From Cylicocyclus nassatus (Eukaryota > Nematoda > Chromadorea > Rhabditida > Strongylidae), in the NCBI GenBank assembly GCA_958299035.1, contig CATQJL010000112.1, positions 54,913,140-54,977,139 on the forward strand: DNA of 64,000 nucleotides, in the 5' to 3' direction. How positions within the stretch are numbered: the stretch's first letter is position 1; every line of letters starts with the position of its first letter. Positions 56,170-64,000 of the stretch are shown in pieces. The position numbers and the translations under genes are program-made. Below the pieces are notes generated by a model. It saw only the letters and a list, made by a program, of their open reading frames with translations. It did no database searches and was not told the DNA's origin.

Positions 56170-58569
56170 TATTTTCAAATCAGATGCAACAGAATTAGTT
56201 GTGGGCCAGGGTCTCCCGAAGTGCCGTACTCAAGCAATAAAGCTTGACGTCTGTAATAGAATTCACGTAATCGCCAACTCTGATCATATTCAGCAAGTTC
56301 AATGGCTAAACAGAGATTCGTCTCGCAACAATCTAGCTCACGCTGTGTTATTTCATTAGGTAAACTTGATGAAACACTTAAGAGAGAGTGGTTCTTCTTT
56401 GATCATTTCATATTTTCTGCTGCTAAAATTAAGCAAATTTTACTTTTTTTGACGTATCATGACAGTCATACCGTTTGACAATTTTGATAGCATTTTTCAA
56501 GGCATCACATTTATGCTAATCTCGTATTGCGTAATCTAAAGTAATGTATGTCAGTACGTACTTCTTACTTCCCTGACTGAAAAATAATTTCTTCGACAAG
56601 TTAAAAAGTGAATAGGTATTCTACGAGTTCGCATAATGTTAGCTCACCACTACCTTTCAGCGCCTCACAATGGATGTATATGGAAAGGCGCACTTCAGCA
56701 GTGAGTGTTACCAGTAGGTTCTCACTCCACAAAAGCATAATTCCAGAATTTGTCAATATATTGATAGTATACCAGAAGAACAAGTAGATTATAAGATCCA
56801 AAGTGACACTTTAGTTTTAACTTTTTTCCACTTTTCTCAGTGACTATCGGAAAATTGCACCTTTCGTCTGTCTCCTTGTGAAAAAGTTGCGTCCATCGCT
56901 AGTAAAACAGCAGCGGTTGAAGGCGTGTACAAAAGGTACCCGACTTTCTCTTTTTCGCTTATCCGGGTTTGGCTTACTTATCACTTGACGGACTTAAAAT
57001 ACACGTTAGACAACGAGATCAAGCTTCTTCCACAGATTCATACTTGAATTTGGACAGTAAAACAATTTCCGCCGAAGCTAAGACGCAGAGATGCAATGGG
57101 ACCTGGTGACCGTAAGTGTGACGGCATGCGCACTTCTCCGCAGAGCAGAAAATTTAGAGATACTTATCTTGCTTCCAGATGTATACGTAAAGGATACTGC
57201 ATGGGCGAAGAAACAGTATTAGTTGAGCGGTCGCGAAGGCGGCGCGGGTGTATCCTCTGTTATAAATCCTGCGCCTCATGCGCTCTGCGGCTAATAAATC
57301 CGCTTTCGCGTTTAGAGATATTGCGCCTTCATCCAAGCAGCGTGTATATACTGCAATAAGTCATATTTCTTGTTTCTGCATGGGCTTCGGGTGCAATTCT
57401 ATTTTTAGCAAGGTTAACTCTACAAGGAAGTGTTCGAACAGTTGAAAAGTTTGATTAGGCAAAGTTTGGAATCAAAAACGAAAAGCCAAAAAATCGAGAA
57501 AGTACATCGAGAAAGTATCGGGAGCCTCAACGAATCTTCTCCCACTTGCGCTTGTATAATTTTGAAATTCTTCCATAAAGAGTAATTTTTCTGTTTCCAC
57601 ACTGCTTGTATACTACAAGCTTTTAGAGGTACAACCGAATGTTTATAAGCGCTAGTCTTGAAGAAATGTTAGCTTTAACTTTTCGTACCGAAATTTTTTT
57701 CCGCCAAATTGAAAATTTCCCAAAAACTAGCCTTTGCAGAGAGCTAAGATTTTAGGTTGTATTATTGATGACTTTAGTGTTTTATCACTAGTGTAGTTAA
57801 CTTACAAGGGAATGGTCAGAAAAGTGGCCAAACCAAAAAAGCTGTATATCATTCGATGCAATATGAAACGCTGACTTCGAATCTGTCTTCCTTATCTGCT
57901 TCCCGCTTCTGTGGACGAAGCTACAGGCAATTTTATTGTGAGAAAATCATACATTAAAAACAGCGAAATTGAGCACATTGTTGCACTTCTAGCTCAGCTC
58001 TTGGCTTCAAAAATTTTAAGTAATCTAGATGCATGTTTTGGCCCAGCATTGTATCGAACGTGGCTCTGTACGGCTAAATTTCAAATTTCACGCATAATTT
58101 CTAAGCAAAATAATGCTCTTTAATGGCTTATAGCTTCGTCCAGGAAAGCGATAAGCAGGTAAGGAAGACAGATTTAGAGTCAGCGCTTTATGCTGCATCT
58201 AATGGTATGCAGCTTGTCTGGATTGGCCACTACGATTTCTGACCATTCCCTTGTCAGCATTACTTTGATGAAATCAAAAGAATTCATTTTCTCGATTTTA
58301 GGCAAAGTCACCAGTTACCAGAAAAATCACCAAATGCATACATGAAAGACTTATGTTTTTTCTCGATTTTTTGGACATATTGATTTCTTTGTTTTTTGAC
58401 TCCAAACTTTGCGTAAATCAGGACTAGTGGTAGTTTCAACACCTCCTCAGCTTACTTGTTTATCTATTATAGTATCCAGAAATCCAACTAGAAGATAGAG
58501 ATGGTATGACTTATTGCAACAAAATATACTTAGGTGCAAAACTTAAGCATCAGATCAATACATGCAATA
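56170..58569 (+). repeat. Segmental duplication, unit C (partial)
   Basis: Matches unit B from about 39189 to 40960 and unit A from about 7987 onward, in the same orientation. Anchors include CGAAGTGCCG, GATCCAAAGTG, CGCAGAGATG and AAATCCAACTA. It stops at 58569, exactly where the putative LTR begins. Unit B continues past the equivalent point (ACAATTTTTTCC near 40972), so the retroelement interrupts unit C. Confidence 0.75.
57805..58253. mobile_element. CAAGGGAATGG MITE, copy 2
   Basis: CAAGGGAATGGTCAGAA and its inverse, with TTA at 57802-57804 and TCA at 58254-58256. Unit B near 40674 has the empty site, AACTTAGCATTACTTTG, confirming one TTA before insertion. Same family as 6407-6847. Confidence 0.9.
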
Positions 58570-59093
58570 TGTTCGCTGCCACGCGGTAATGACCAACCAG
58601 ATGCAACCAACAACACGATCGGGCGCAGAGTTTATTCCTCAAACTTGGGTAATTAAACCGCAGTCTGATACATTTTGAAACAATATATATATGCGCAAAA
58701 ATATGAAATTATCATAAACCCTTTTTCTTGCATGAAAGTGAATAAGCGCATTATTGATAAATGTTTTTCGGCGCAAAAAAGTGAGTATTCGAAAATGACA
58801 ACAATTCTTTTTGGCGCAAGAATAGAAGAAATGCGTGCGCAAGTGAATTTCTTTTTGCCTCAAAAATGATCAAAACGAGTTGCAATAAAAAATGAAAACA
58901 AGAGAACATCAACGTGATTGAAAAGAACAAAGAAAAGTATTCTGCCCCTGCGCGCTCGACCGCGGCTTCTTATATCCGATGTGTTGCACGATAACCATAT
59001 ATTTTGAGAAGTTGAAGCTGCAAATAAATATCTGTCATGAGATAATGTTCTCCGCGTTGCCGCGGCGTTACAGTAATCATAGAAAACGTAACA
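58570..59093 (-). repeat. Putative LTR (3')
   Basis: The segment has TG...CA termini (TGTTCGCTGCC on the plus strand, ending CGTAACA). In minus orientation it has a TATA-like GGATATAA at 58970-58977 and AATAAA at 58631-58636, in the order expected of U3-R-U5. The left limit coincides with the end of unit C similarity. The right limit is less certain, because no polypurine tract directly abuts it. The partner LTR is outside the window. Confidence 0.6.
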
Positions 59094-59134
59094 ACCTCGA
59101 GGGATCGCAGCGTTGCAGCGATATTCCCGGCCGC

Positions 59135-60079
59135 CTAGGGAAGTGCTCTTCTGAGTTCGTTGATTTCGTGTTCGAGCTCTTCAGCGCGGCGCCTGTGATG
59201 CTCCTTCGCATCCCTCGCTCTTTGCAGTCTTTGCATGATGATCGGGCTTTCTTCAGGGAGGCTGCATAGAGCTGAATGATGCCCTGTGCGGTGACAGTGG
59301 AAACATGGTTGCCCATATTTCCGACACAGCTTTCCTCCACAGCAGATGATTTCCAGGCACAATTCGCATTTTTTCTTGTCGGCAAGCAGTTGTCGTCTCT
59401 CGCGCGCCGTTGCTACTTCCCAACAAGAATCCGAGTAGTGTGAGCCAATGGCTTCACAAAAAGCGCAGCGCATATTGCGCTCAATGCTCTTGACTTCGCC
59501 TCTGTAGAATGAGCGTGGCCGACAGGTCCGTTCGTTTTCCAACTCTTCTATTAGCAGATTCAGATCCAGAATGGCTTGAGCATTACGATCGTACTCCAGT
59601 TGCAATCTTCCGATGCGCTCTTCGATGTCCATTGGGACCTCTTCCATGTCCATTCCACCAAGTGGCTCCATGAACTCTTCATTTTCTCGTATTGCTTCTT
59701 CTTCTGCAACTCTTTGTTGTTCGTTTTGTTCGTCTTGTCTCACTGGTTCTTGATCCGCAGGCCTCCCCTCCTCGTGTTGCTCCGGCTCCCTTTCGGCTTC
59801 GCTATCAGCTCGGGCGATCTCGTTGTCTTCGTTTGATGACTCACTGGTTGTTGATTTTCTGCGCTCTCGAACACTTCCTGATTCTTCTTGGTTGTTTTTG
59901 AACTTTTCTTGCAAATCTTTCAGAATTTTTTCCATGTTTTTTATGGCTTGAAGGATTGTTTCTTCTTCTTTTTCTTTTTGCGCTTCTTGTTGATCATTTT
60001 GTTGCCAGATCTCTTCGATGAGATGGTGCAGCTTTGTTTTGAAGTTTTCGAGGCAGTTTATCTGGTCTTCGATCATCAT
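59135..60079 (-). CDS. Gag-like protein, C-terminal part with zinc knuckles
   Basis: 314 residues. An N-terminal coiled coil (about 1-75, rich in Q, K and E) is followed by a very acidic E/Q/R segment (about 75-160). Then comes a cysteine block: CAFCEAIGSHYSDSC (near 205), CELCLEIICCGGKLC (near 237) and CFHCHRTGHHSALC (near 258), the last ending in the HHSALC seen in BEL/Pao Gag knuckles, and finally a helical tail. Such proteins bind element RNA and package it. The frame is offset -1 from the 126-codon frame ending at 60097, with a 15-base overlap, so the two are probably one protein broken by an indel or joined by frameshifting. Its place after the envelope gene is unusual. Confidence 0.8.
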   Translation of the reverse strand: MMIEDQINCLENFKTKLHHLIEEIWQQNDQQEAQKEKEEETILQAIKNMEKILKDLQEKFKNNQEESGSVRERRKSTTSESSNEDNEIARADSEAEREPEQHEEGRPADQEPVRQDEQNEQQRVAEEEAIRENEEFMEPLGGMDMEEVPMDIEERIGRLQLEYDRNAQAILDLNLLIEELENERTCRPRSFYRGEVKSIERNMRCAFCEAIGSHYSDSCWEVATARERRQLLADKKKCELCLEIICCGGKLCRKYGQPCFHCHRTGHHSALCSLPEESPIIMQRLQRARDAKEHHRRRAEELEHEINELRRALP

Positions 60080-60096
60080 TTCGACTTCTTTTTGGT

Positions 60097-60477
60097 TTAC
60101 GACAAGTTCCTTTCATCAGGCCATTCCATCAATGTTTCCCAAATCGCTGGCGTTGTTGTCTTCGTTGCGAACAAAAGTTGCGGTACGGCGTATAATGTGC
60201 GCAGTTGAGTGCGAAGCAGTAAGAATTCGATGCGCAGTTTCTCGCACATTAGTTCGTAGTAGTGCAGTTTGTTTTCTTTCTTTTCCAAATTCATCTTGGA
60301 ATTGCGTACTACATCGATGCTGCTTTGCAGTTCGTCTACTTTTTTCATCGTATGATCTACGTCGTGACAGTATTTGAAAATGTTATCGCGTAAATCTGCT
60401 GGCGCTGGTAGTTTCGGGATAGCATTTTTTAGCGCAAGAAGTTGTTGCTTCAAGCTTTGCACGTCTTCTGATTCCAT
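60097..60477 (-). CDS. Gag-like protein, N-terminal part
   Basis: 126 residues starting MESEDVQSLKQQLLALKN, helical, with a PAPADLRDNIF segment reminiscent of the N-terminal helices of nematode BEL/Pao Gag proteins. The start is favoured by CCTTTTCCAG ending three bases before the ATG, a good splice acceptor, which would allow expression from a spliced transcript. The stop at 60097 overlaps the upstream end of the next frame. Confidence 0.65.
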   Translation of the reverse strand: MESEDVQSLKQQLLALKNAIPKLPAPADLRDNIFKYCHDVDHTMKKVDELQSSIDVVRNSKMNLEKKENKLHYYELMCEKLRIEFLLLRTQLRTLYAVPQLLFATKTTTPAIWETLMEWPDERNLS

Positions 60478-60514
60478 TGCCTGGAAAAGGTAGTGAGGGT
60501 TATTGTTTGTTTTG

Positions 60515-60548
60515 TCTTTTTTTTTCTTTTTTCTTTCTCTTTTTTTTT
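60515..60548 (-). promoter_or_regulatory. Polypurine tract / branch-region before gag-like frame
   Basis: 34 purines without interruption on the minus strand, between the envelope stop and the gag-like start. It resembles a retroelement polypurine tract but no LTR follows it. Internal priming or a simple spacer are alternatives. Confidence 0.45.
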
Positions 60549-60575
60549 GCGCAGGCGCATACGGCCTTGAAAAGG

Positions 60576-62756
60576 TTAAAAAGCTTTCTTATGTTTGTAG
60601 TCACTTTCGTTTTTATGTTTTTCATAAACTTTACGTGTAACCCAACAACATATGCGCGCAGGAAAGCATATTATAGTCCGTGCGATTTTCAAAATTAGCA
60701 AAAGTATGCGCATTCCTAATGTTTGAATGCAGAGATACGTAAAAAGTAAAGCAGCTAACACGCATACGAGAGCAACTGCTAACGTTTTGTACCAGCTCAA
60801 AACAAGATTGGTTATATGTTTGAAGTCTGGCCACGGAATCTCGTTGTATATTGTGTGATTTCCCTGAAGTTTATTGAATAGGCTTTCTTGGAAGGTACCG
60901 GTATATTTCAAAATTCCAGAAATCATGAACTTATGCGTTTTCCTTCCACACTTCAGGGTACAATCGATATTTTGCCTTGCACTGTCGAGATGAAAGCGTA
61001 ATGTTGATCGTGGCGCTGATGATGCGCATGGTACTGCGAAAGCCCTTTTTCCGCATAGTATTTCTCCGATCAAGTTTTTCCTTGATTTGCAGTAGACTTT
61101 TGCTTCCGCACCTTTCGCGCAATTGTAGCAGCCTTTTAGATAAGCGTTTTCTACCGAACAATTTTCATCTTCAGTTTGCAAGATCGTGGTTTCGACGGTT
61201 TTATCAAAGTTTATTATGAATTCGGCTGAAACCATATTAGATATGTGCGCTATCAGTTGATTTCTTTGTTTTGTCAGCTCCCAAGAAGGTGTTTTGAGCG
61301 GTAATTTTAGTTCTACTCGGTCGAATTCTTCTTGCAGTTTTGATTGCGTACATTGACAATTGACGCTATTCTCTGCTGCAGAACATCTGCAGTCGTCTTC
61401 ATAGGCGCAGTTCAATTGCCGTGCTTTTTCTTTGGTTTCGCAAAACAAATTTGGTTTAATGCGGTCTGTCCACCATACTGTATCAATGCCGTTAGTTATG
61501 AATTGATAGAAAATGAGTGGGGTTGGAGGGATAGTCATCATTGTCATAGTTATCTGTAATGAGGAAAGCTTTGTAGGAAAGTTTGGAATTGCTGTTATGG
61601 TATATTGTTCTTTTCTTTCTCTAAGCTTCAAATCCTCAATAATCACGTCCAATTTGACTCCCTCTTTCCAATGAGCGCAACGAAAAACTTCAAAAATCTC
61701 AGGACTTTCTGGTACAGCGTATACGCGATAAAACAGACAGCCAGAGCTTGGATAAAAGCAGTCGCAACCAATTCCACCACACGATTCTAAGCAACCTGTG
61801 CGGCCTGGATAAGAATTTCCTTGTTGCAACTCTGGTAGTAAGGTTGAACTGTTTATCGACGCGCATTTATCGCCGATGCATGAGCCCATATGGGCACATC
61901 TTTTGCTGTCTACCATTTTTATTTGGCTTATGCGAGTGAAAAACATGGTTTCCTTTTCGCATGTGAGTCGCAAACCTCGCCATTTGATTTTTATGTTTCC
62001 GACTGAGGTGAAATTTCGTATTAGGCGCAAACATGCCTCTTGTTTGAAAGCATTTATTTTTAAGATTTCGGATAGGGTTATTTTGCATGTTTCTTTCCCT
62101 GACGTTGTGGTGCAAGTTGTGGAGTGGTATTCTAAAACATCTATTTCTTGGCACGAGTGTACCAAGCGGTCATGTTTGCTCAGTATGGTAATGATGGCTA
62201 GCGCAGCTGCAATTTTTGCTGCCCTTGTAGTACGACCTTTGGGTTTTTTATTTGCCACCCAAGATATGCCTTTGAGTAGGTTTCGGAGAATCAGCGCAAT
62301 GAGGAATTGAAATCCTACGAAAAGGAATTTGAGGGGTTTTGTCAGCGTTGCAGTGACTTTTATGATGAGGTATACTAGCGCCGTGAGGGCATATATCAAG
62401 ATTGCCATGAGTGCTATTGCTCCTCTAGGCCAACATTCGGGATTAAAGAGAAGTGTGGAGCAAAATAAGCAATCGATATTCACACAGAAATCAAGCGCTT
62501 TGCAATTGGTTTCTATGACTGATAGGCGCCCGTTTTCGTTCCATTTTATGGTTATGTGAAAGTCATGTAAAGTAACTTCGGGAGGAAATTTAACTATTTG
62601 TGGCTGGTTTGCACCGTTGAGAATTTTACAATAATCTTCTGCGCAAATTTCAAAACTCTTGTTTTTTGGAAATGTTGCAAAAACTCCATCTTTTGCGCAT
62701 GAGATTTTTGTTTTTGAGGAAATTGCTGAGATAGTTTGTATCAACGATAAAATCAT
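60576..62756 (-). CDS. Envelope-like glycoprotein, phlebovirus-G2 type
   Basis: 726 residues from ATG 62756 (an upstream in-frame TTG is less likely). Hydrophobic leader 1-14. Two membrane spans at about 113-135 and 145-161, and a third hydrophobic stretch at about 183-196. Then a cysteine-rich ectodomain of about 205-640 with the spacing of phlebovirus G2 class II fusion proteins: CTTTSGKETC, EACLRLI, LRLTCEKE, CGGIGCDCF and a following CLFYRVYA. A C-terminal anchor region at about 651-700 and a lysine-rich tail follow. It starts 43 bases after the pol stop, in the same frame. Known nematode BEL/Pao elements have captured such a gene; in viruses the protein mediates membrane fusion. No in-frame stop is seen. 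The membrane spans before the ectodomain suggest a precursor with a cleaved N-terminal part. Confidence 0.85.
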   Translation of the reverse strand: MILSLIQTISAISSKTKISCAKDGVFATFPKNKSFEICAEDYCKILNGANQPQIVKFPPEVTLHDFHITIKWNENGRLSVIETNCKALDFCVNIDCLFCSTLLFNPECWPRGAIALMAILIYALTALVYLIIKVTATLTKPLKFLFVGFQFLIALILRNLLKGISWVANKKPKGRTTRAAKIAAALAIITILSKHDRLVHSCQEIDVLEYHSTTCTTTSGKETCKITLSEILKINAFKQEACLRLIRNFTSVGNIKIKWRGLRLTCEKETMFFTRISQIKMVDSKRCAHMGSCIGDKCASINSSTLLPELQQGNSYPGRTGCLESCGGIGCDCFYPSSGCLFYRVYAVPESPEIFEVFRCAHWKEGVKLDVIIEDLKLRERKEQYTITAIPNFPTKLSSLQITMTMMTIPPTPLIFYQFITNGIDTVWWTDRIKPNLFCETKEKARQLNCAYEDDCRCSAAENSVNCQCTQSKLQEEFDRVELKLPLKTPSWELTKQRNQLIAHISNMVSAEFIINFDKTVETTILQTEDENCSVENAYLKGCYNCAKGAEAKVYCKSRKNLIGEILCGKRAFAVPCASSAPRSTLRFHLDSARQNIDCTLKCGRKTHKFMISGILKYTGTFQESLFNKLQGNHTIYNEIPWPDFKHITNLVLSWYKTLAVALVCVLAALLFTYLCIQTLGMRILLLILKIARTIICFPARICCWVTRKVYEKHKNESDYKHKKAF

Positions 62757-62798
62757 GATATGGAACAAAAACCACTGCGCTCTAGGTAATTTTGCTTG

Positions 62799-64000
62799 TT
62801 ATGAAGAAGTTGCTGTCATGACGGCTTCCTCGTAGCGTACCTGACGTCTTGGCCTCAAATTGTATCTGTCGGTTGGTGGGCGCTGAGGTTTTGCTGTTTC
62901 TTGATTATCCTGGCGCTCTTCTTTATCTTGTGCGGAAGTTTCTGAATCATCGATTTCAAGCGGTATTAGTAAGTTAACTGGTCTGTGAATTTTTCGTTTA
63001 GATGCTGTTATAAGTTCTGCTTCTCTTATCTGTCCATCGGAACTAGGCAGTAATTTGGTTATTCGCGCTAATCTCCAGCTATTACGCGGTAAAACTGGGT
63101 CTGTAAGCAGTACAACCTCTCCTAGTCCTGGGGTGTTTTGACTCGCACGTTTTGATCCTACGCATTTTTTATGCTTTTCGCGCAAGCTAGTGAGGTATTG
63201 TTTCCTCCATATATTCCAGAATCGTTCTGTGCGTTTATTTGAAAGACGCAGTGCTTCTTCTGCCTCTCTGCGAGTTTCCAACGAGTGAATTTCTTGAGGC
63301 AAGAGGTAATCTGGATCTTGATTTTGCGCTGAGAGATCATTTTGTGGAAATGAAAGAATTATGTCTTTTTCCAAGAAGTCAATTGGCCGTATTGAGCTAA
63401 GGTTTTCTTGATCAGAACTCTGATATGTCAATGGTCGTGAATTTAAGCAAGCTTCTATTTCAGCCAGGAAGGTAGCCATTTGGTCTATGGAAGGCTTTGG
63501 ATTGCAGCGCAGTGCTTTGTACAGCGCATGTTTGATTGATTTAATCAACCTTTCATAAAAGCCTCCTTGCCAGGGGGCATATGGTGTTATGTGATACCAC
63601 TGAATTTCTTGGCGCGATAGCGCTTGCATGATTTGGTCATTGACATAAGTGCTTTCGCTATCTAGGAGATTTTCGCTCAGAAGAAAAGTGGGCGCATTAT
63701 CACATGTTATTGAGGACGGTACGCCTCTTCTTGCAATAAATCGTTTTAGAGCATTTAGAAAATCTCCAATTGCCATACTGCGCACTAGTTCAAGATGCAT
63801 GAGTCGTGTTACTGCGCAAGTAAAAATGCATCCGTAGGTTTTTCGTTCTTCGCTATTTTCGTTGCATAAGGGGAGATCGAAAAAATCTAACCCTATGTGT
63901 TGGAAGGGACGGCTTTTTTGCACTCTTCTTTCGGGAAGGTCTGTTGTAAATGGATATGGAAATGGTAAGCCGTTAAATCTTTTGCATTCAGTACAGTGCG
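62799..64000 (-). CDS. Pol polyprotein, integrase end (partial)
   Basis: The frame enters from beyond the window edge with CTECKRF, the second half of the integrase zinc-binding HHCC domain. The catalytic core follows: D in HIGLDFFDLP, D in CDNAPTF, and E in PWQGGFYERLIKSIK, with 48 residues between the second D and E as in BEL/Pao. The C-terminal region reads VVLLTDPVLPRNSWRLARI and RPVNLLIPLE, matching DUF5641, then an acidic tail. Integrase inserts the DNA copy of the element into the host chromosome. All catalytic residues are present. The stop at 62799 lies 43 bases before the envelope ATG. Confidence 0.9.
   Translation of the reverse strand, partial: HCTECKRFNGLPFPYPFTTDLPERRVQKSRPFQHIGLDFFDLPLCNENSEERKTYGCIFTCAVTRLMHLELVRSMAIGDFLNALKRFIARRGVPSSITCDNAPTFLLSENLLDSESTYVNDQIMQALSRQEIQWYHITPYAPWQGGFYERLIKSIKHALYKALRCNPKPSIDQMATFLAEIEACLNSRPLTYQSSDQENLSSIRPIDFLEKDIILSFPQNDLSAQNQDPDYLLPQEIHSLETRREAEEALRLSNKRTERFWNIWRKQYLTSLREKHKKCVGSKRASQNTPGLGEVVLLTDPVLPRNSWRLARITKLLPSSDGQIREAELITASKRKIHRPVNLLIPLEIDDSETSAQDKEERQDNQETAKPQRPPTDRYNLRPRRQVRYEEAVMTATSS

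Larger units (their letters stand above)
58570..64000 (-). mobile_element. BEL/Pao LTR retroelement with envelope-like gene, 3' part
   Basis: Reading the minus strand from the window edge, the order is: integrase end of pol, an envelope-like glycoprotein, a two-piece gag-like region with zinc knuckles, and a putative LTR. The pol family assignment rests on the integrase motif PYAPWQGGFYERL and a DUF5641-like tail. Protease, reverse transcriptase, RNase H and the other LTR would lie beyond 64000. Frames are long and mostly intact, in contrast to everything else in the window, so the insertion is comparatively recent. Confidence 0.9.

Noticed and set aside
59576..60208. Hydrophobic plus-strand frames resembling membrane proteins
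   Set aside because: They are the antisense of the gag-like coiled coil and acidic region; GAA/CAA codons read backwards give F, L and S.
60515..60548. Polypurine tract marking the true 3' end of the retroelement
   Set aside because: No LTR-like TG start, TATA box or polyadenylation signal follows it. The gag-like frame begins within 40 bases. Kept only as a purine-rich spacer.

Overview
This window is non-coding, repeat-dense animal DNA. I read it as nematode, probably a chromadorean parasite with an inflated genome, but no species is claimed. The evidence is: two-exon genes with 54- and 83-nt introns; the acceptor TTTTCAG exactly six bases before two paralogous start codons, as at nematode spliced-leader sites; TTAA-flanked foldback elements like the PALTTAA family; and a BEL/Pao retroelement with a phlebovirus-G2-like envelope gene. 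There are no bacterial-type operons, rRNA genes, intact tRNA genes or CRISPR arrays.

The backbone is a direct segmental duplication, visible as collinear patches of similarity. Unit A is about 7.26-21.96 kb, unit B about 38.84-55.29 kb, and unit C is a partial copy at about 56.2-58.57 kb, cut off by the retroelement at the right edge. Units A and B each carry, on the minus strand, a small two-exon gene for a secreted protein. These are the only convincing host genes: 16382-16942 (168 aa) and 47589-48127 (151 aa). Each has a signal peptide, a variable charged middle and a second exon encoding a short cysteine-rich domain with W-Y-x-C-Y-x-x-C at identical positions. Decayed relatives lie near 17.2, 26.1, 27.5 and 48.2-49.36 kb; the last is split by a DNA transposon.

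The rest is a fossil bed of mobile elements, dated relative to each other by nesting and by empty sites in the duplicated units. It holds: a Penelope-like element with YIDD reverse transcriptase and GIY-YIG endonuclease remnants (28.0-31.0 kb); two hAT-type elements with 8-bp target duplications (10.85-13.16 and 23.91-25.92 kb); mariner/Tc1 relics; three piggyBac-like MITEs with CCCATTGACGACG-type ends; many TTAA/AGGCAG foldbacks; PIF/Harbinger-like MITEs with TAA/TTA duplications, two of which carry tRNA-like A/B boxes; one Helitron; and one Mutator-like MITE.

The right end (58.57-64.0 kb) is the 3' part of a minus-strand BEL/Pao element: integrase, then envelope-like glycoprotein, then a gag-like zinc-knuckle protein, then a putative LTR. 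Finding the gag-like frames after the envelope gene is unusual.

The best candidates for something undescribed are the duplicated cysteine-rich secreted gene family, the pol-env-gag gene order, the foldback elements with tRNA-like modules, and the piggyBac-like MITEs with paired palindromes.
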